From: Chitinophaga pinensis
Lineage (GTDB): Bacteria; Planctomycetota; Phycisphaerae; Phycisphaerales; SM1A02
Assembly: GCA_943329105.2 (NCBI GenBank)
Contig: CALQCP020000121.1
Span: 1-7,011 of the forward strand
Length of the DNA: 7,011 nucleotides
Reading direction: 5' to 3'
Made by a program: the position numbers and the translations under genes. Positions 6,109 through 7,011 of the stretch are shown here, piece after piece. The notes below the pieces were generated by a model. That model made no database searches, was not told the DNA's origin, and saw only the letters and a list, made by a program, of their open reading frames with translations. How positions within the stretch are numbered: the first letter of the stretch is position 1; the number at the start of each line of letters is the position of its first letter.

Positions 6109-7011
6109 TCAGTTGGAAGGTACGACATCCACCAGCGACAACTCGATTCGATTTCGTTCGAGCGCTGTACCCATGACCGCGTAAAGATTAGCGATGGCGA
6201 TGTTGTAATCAGCAAGTGCAATGGCTTCAGCGATCTGCGTTGCCGACAGACCATCTTGGCGGAAGAATTTCAGAGCCAGGAATTCTGGCGTCAACTGCGC
6301 GATGTTCTGTTCATCAAGCGCCAGCGCGCGCATATTTTCTGCAGCAGCCAACCGCTGTGCGCGGGTTTGCGCAATCAATCGATACGCGGCAAACGCGTCC
6401 TGCAATGCATTGCGGACGTCAAGAACAGCAGACTGCACAGCGGTCTTATAGATGATCACCGAACGCGAACGTGCCAAGCGTGCTTGGCGATATTCAGCTT
6501 CCGCAGCACGATTTCCGATGGGCTGGCGGAAAGTTGCTCCCACTGCCCACTCCAACCAGTCGTTGTCACCAAGCTCCTGCCACGAGTCACCGAATCCGCT
6601 GCTCAACCCGTACAACGCTCCGCTTGTCTCAAGATCAAGCTGCGGCAGTCGGCCGTTGTCAGCCACGTCAATACCGATCGACGCATCATCAATCGAGAGG
6701 AGCGCCATGGCCACACCAGGATTCTGCGCAAGCGTGGTAGTCATGGCATCGGCCACGCTGTAACGGATCGCTTGATCAACGGGCACATCAACCACCACGA
6801 TGGTTTCGCTGCCACCCACTGGGAGGCGCGGATCATTCATGGCTCGCTTCAATTCATTGACCCCGCGCTGCAGATCGCGCTCGGCGCGGATCACGGAGGC
6901 GCGCCGATCTTCCACCTTGGAAACAGCGTCGGCATACTGCGCAAGTGAGGTGTCATACTCACGGCGTCGCTCCAGCAGCGCTCGAACCTCCTCACCAACG
7001 GACAGCAACCA
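6109..7011 (-). CDS. TolC-family outer-membrane efflux protein, C-terminal part (5' end beyond window)
   Basis: The gene encodes the last 300 residues of an outer-membrane channel protein that would work with an inner-membrane pump and periplasmic adaptor in export. The frame is open through base 7011, so the N-terminus, any signal peptide and the first repeat half are outside the window. Fragment residues 5-60 are a charged helix with heptad-like spacing (EEVRALLERRREYD). Around 86-128 comes the characteristic second-repeat start, VADAMTTTLAQNPGVAMALL leading to NGRLPQLDLE. Two strand-like stretches follow, near 125-137 and 153-163, then FRQPIGNRAAEAEYRQARLA (161-180), a signature of the family. 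A long helix runs at 180-240, followed by a closing helix and YAVMGTALERNRIEL (277-291). No pump or adaptor gene is visible, so the substrate cannot be inferred. The stop lies 22 bases before sua5. Confidence 0.88.
   Translation of the reverse strand, partial: WLLSVGEEVRALLERRREYDTSLAQYADAVSKVEDRRASVIRAERDLQRGVNELKRAMNDPRLPVGGSETIVVVDVPVDQAIRYSVADAMTTTLAQNPGVAMALLSIDDASIGIDVADNGRLPQLDLETSGALYGLSSGFGDSWQELGDNDWLEWAVGATFRQPIGNRAAEAEYRQARLARSRSVIIYKTAVQSAVLDVRNALQDAFAAYRLIAQTRAQRLAAAENMRALALDEQNIAQLTPEFLALKFFRQDGLSATQIAEAIALADYNIAIANLYAVMGTALERNRIELSLVDVVPSN

Noticed and set aside
6076..6948. Plus-strand reading frame of 290 codons opposite the TolC-family gene
   Set aside because: The minus strand shows clear TolC-family repeats; the plus frame is Arg/His/Cys-rich with no motif.

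Overview
The window carries six protein-coding genes packed with little intergenic DNA. Base composition looks GC-rich, roughly 60% by eye. No RNA gene, insertion sequence, CRISPR array or prophage piece was seen. A TolC-type outer-membrane efflux protein points to a diderm bacterium. The style of the PfkB kinase, the two-domain Sua5 and the TolC ending in LERNRIE lead me to guess Planctomycetota, perhaps Phycisphaerae-like. This is an inference from family resemblance, not a proven assignment.

Left part (1-1692, minus strand): a polytopic membrane protein of unknown function is followed 19 bases later by a PfkB-family kinase that runs off the window at base 1. Centre (1751-5087, plus strand): hutH (histidine ammonia-lyase) and hutU (urocanate hydratase) encode the first two steps of histidine degradation, L-histidine to urocanate to 4-imidazolone-5-propanoate. 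They diverge from the membrane-protein/kinase pair across about 58 bases. hutI and the later steps, and any hut regulator, are not in the window. Right part (5118-7011, minus strand): the C-terminal 300 residues of a TolC-family protein are followed by a two-domain Sua5/TsaC threonylcarbamoyl-AMP synthase, which converges on hutU across a short hairpin-bearing gap.

The hut pair forms a clear pathway module. The kinase and membrane protein probably share a transcript, but nothing visible links them to histidine catabolism. Sua5 belongs to tRNA t6A modification, and its closeness to the TolC gene is probably just shared transcription.

The most interesting points are modest. hutH has an altered active-site stretch (IEDYNSMG where canonical enzymes have QEDHVSM). 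Three starts (hutH, hutU, kinase) lack a good Shine-Dalgarno but have a TGCS-TAYMHT-like box 7-9 bases upstream, which suggests leaderless transcripts. The kinase and membrane protein form an uncharacterised pair. I found no convincing new defence, mobile or RNA-based system here.
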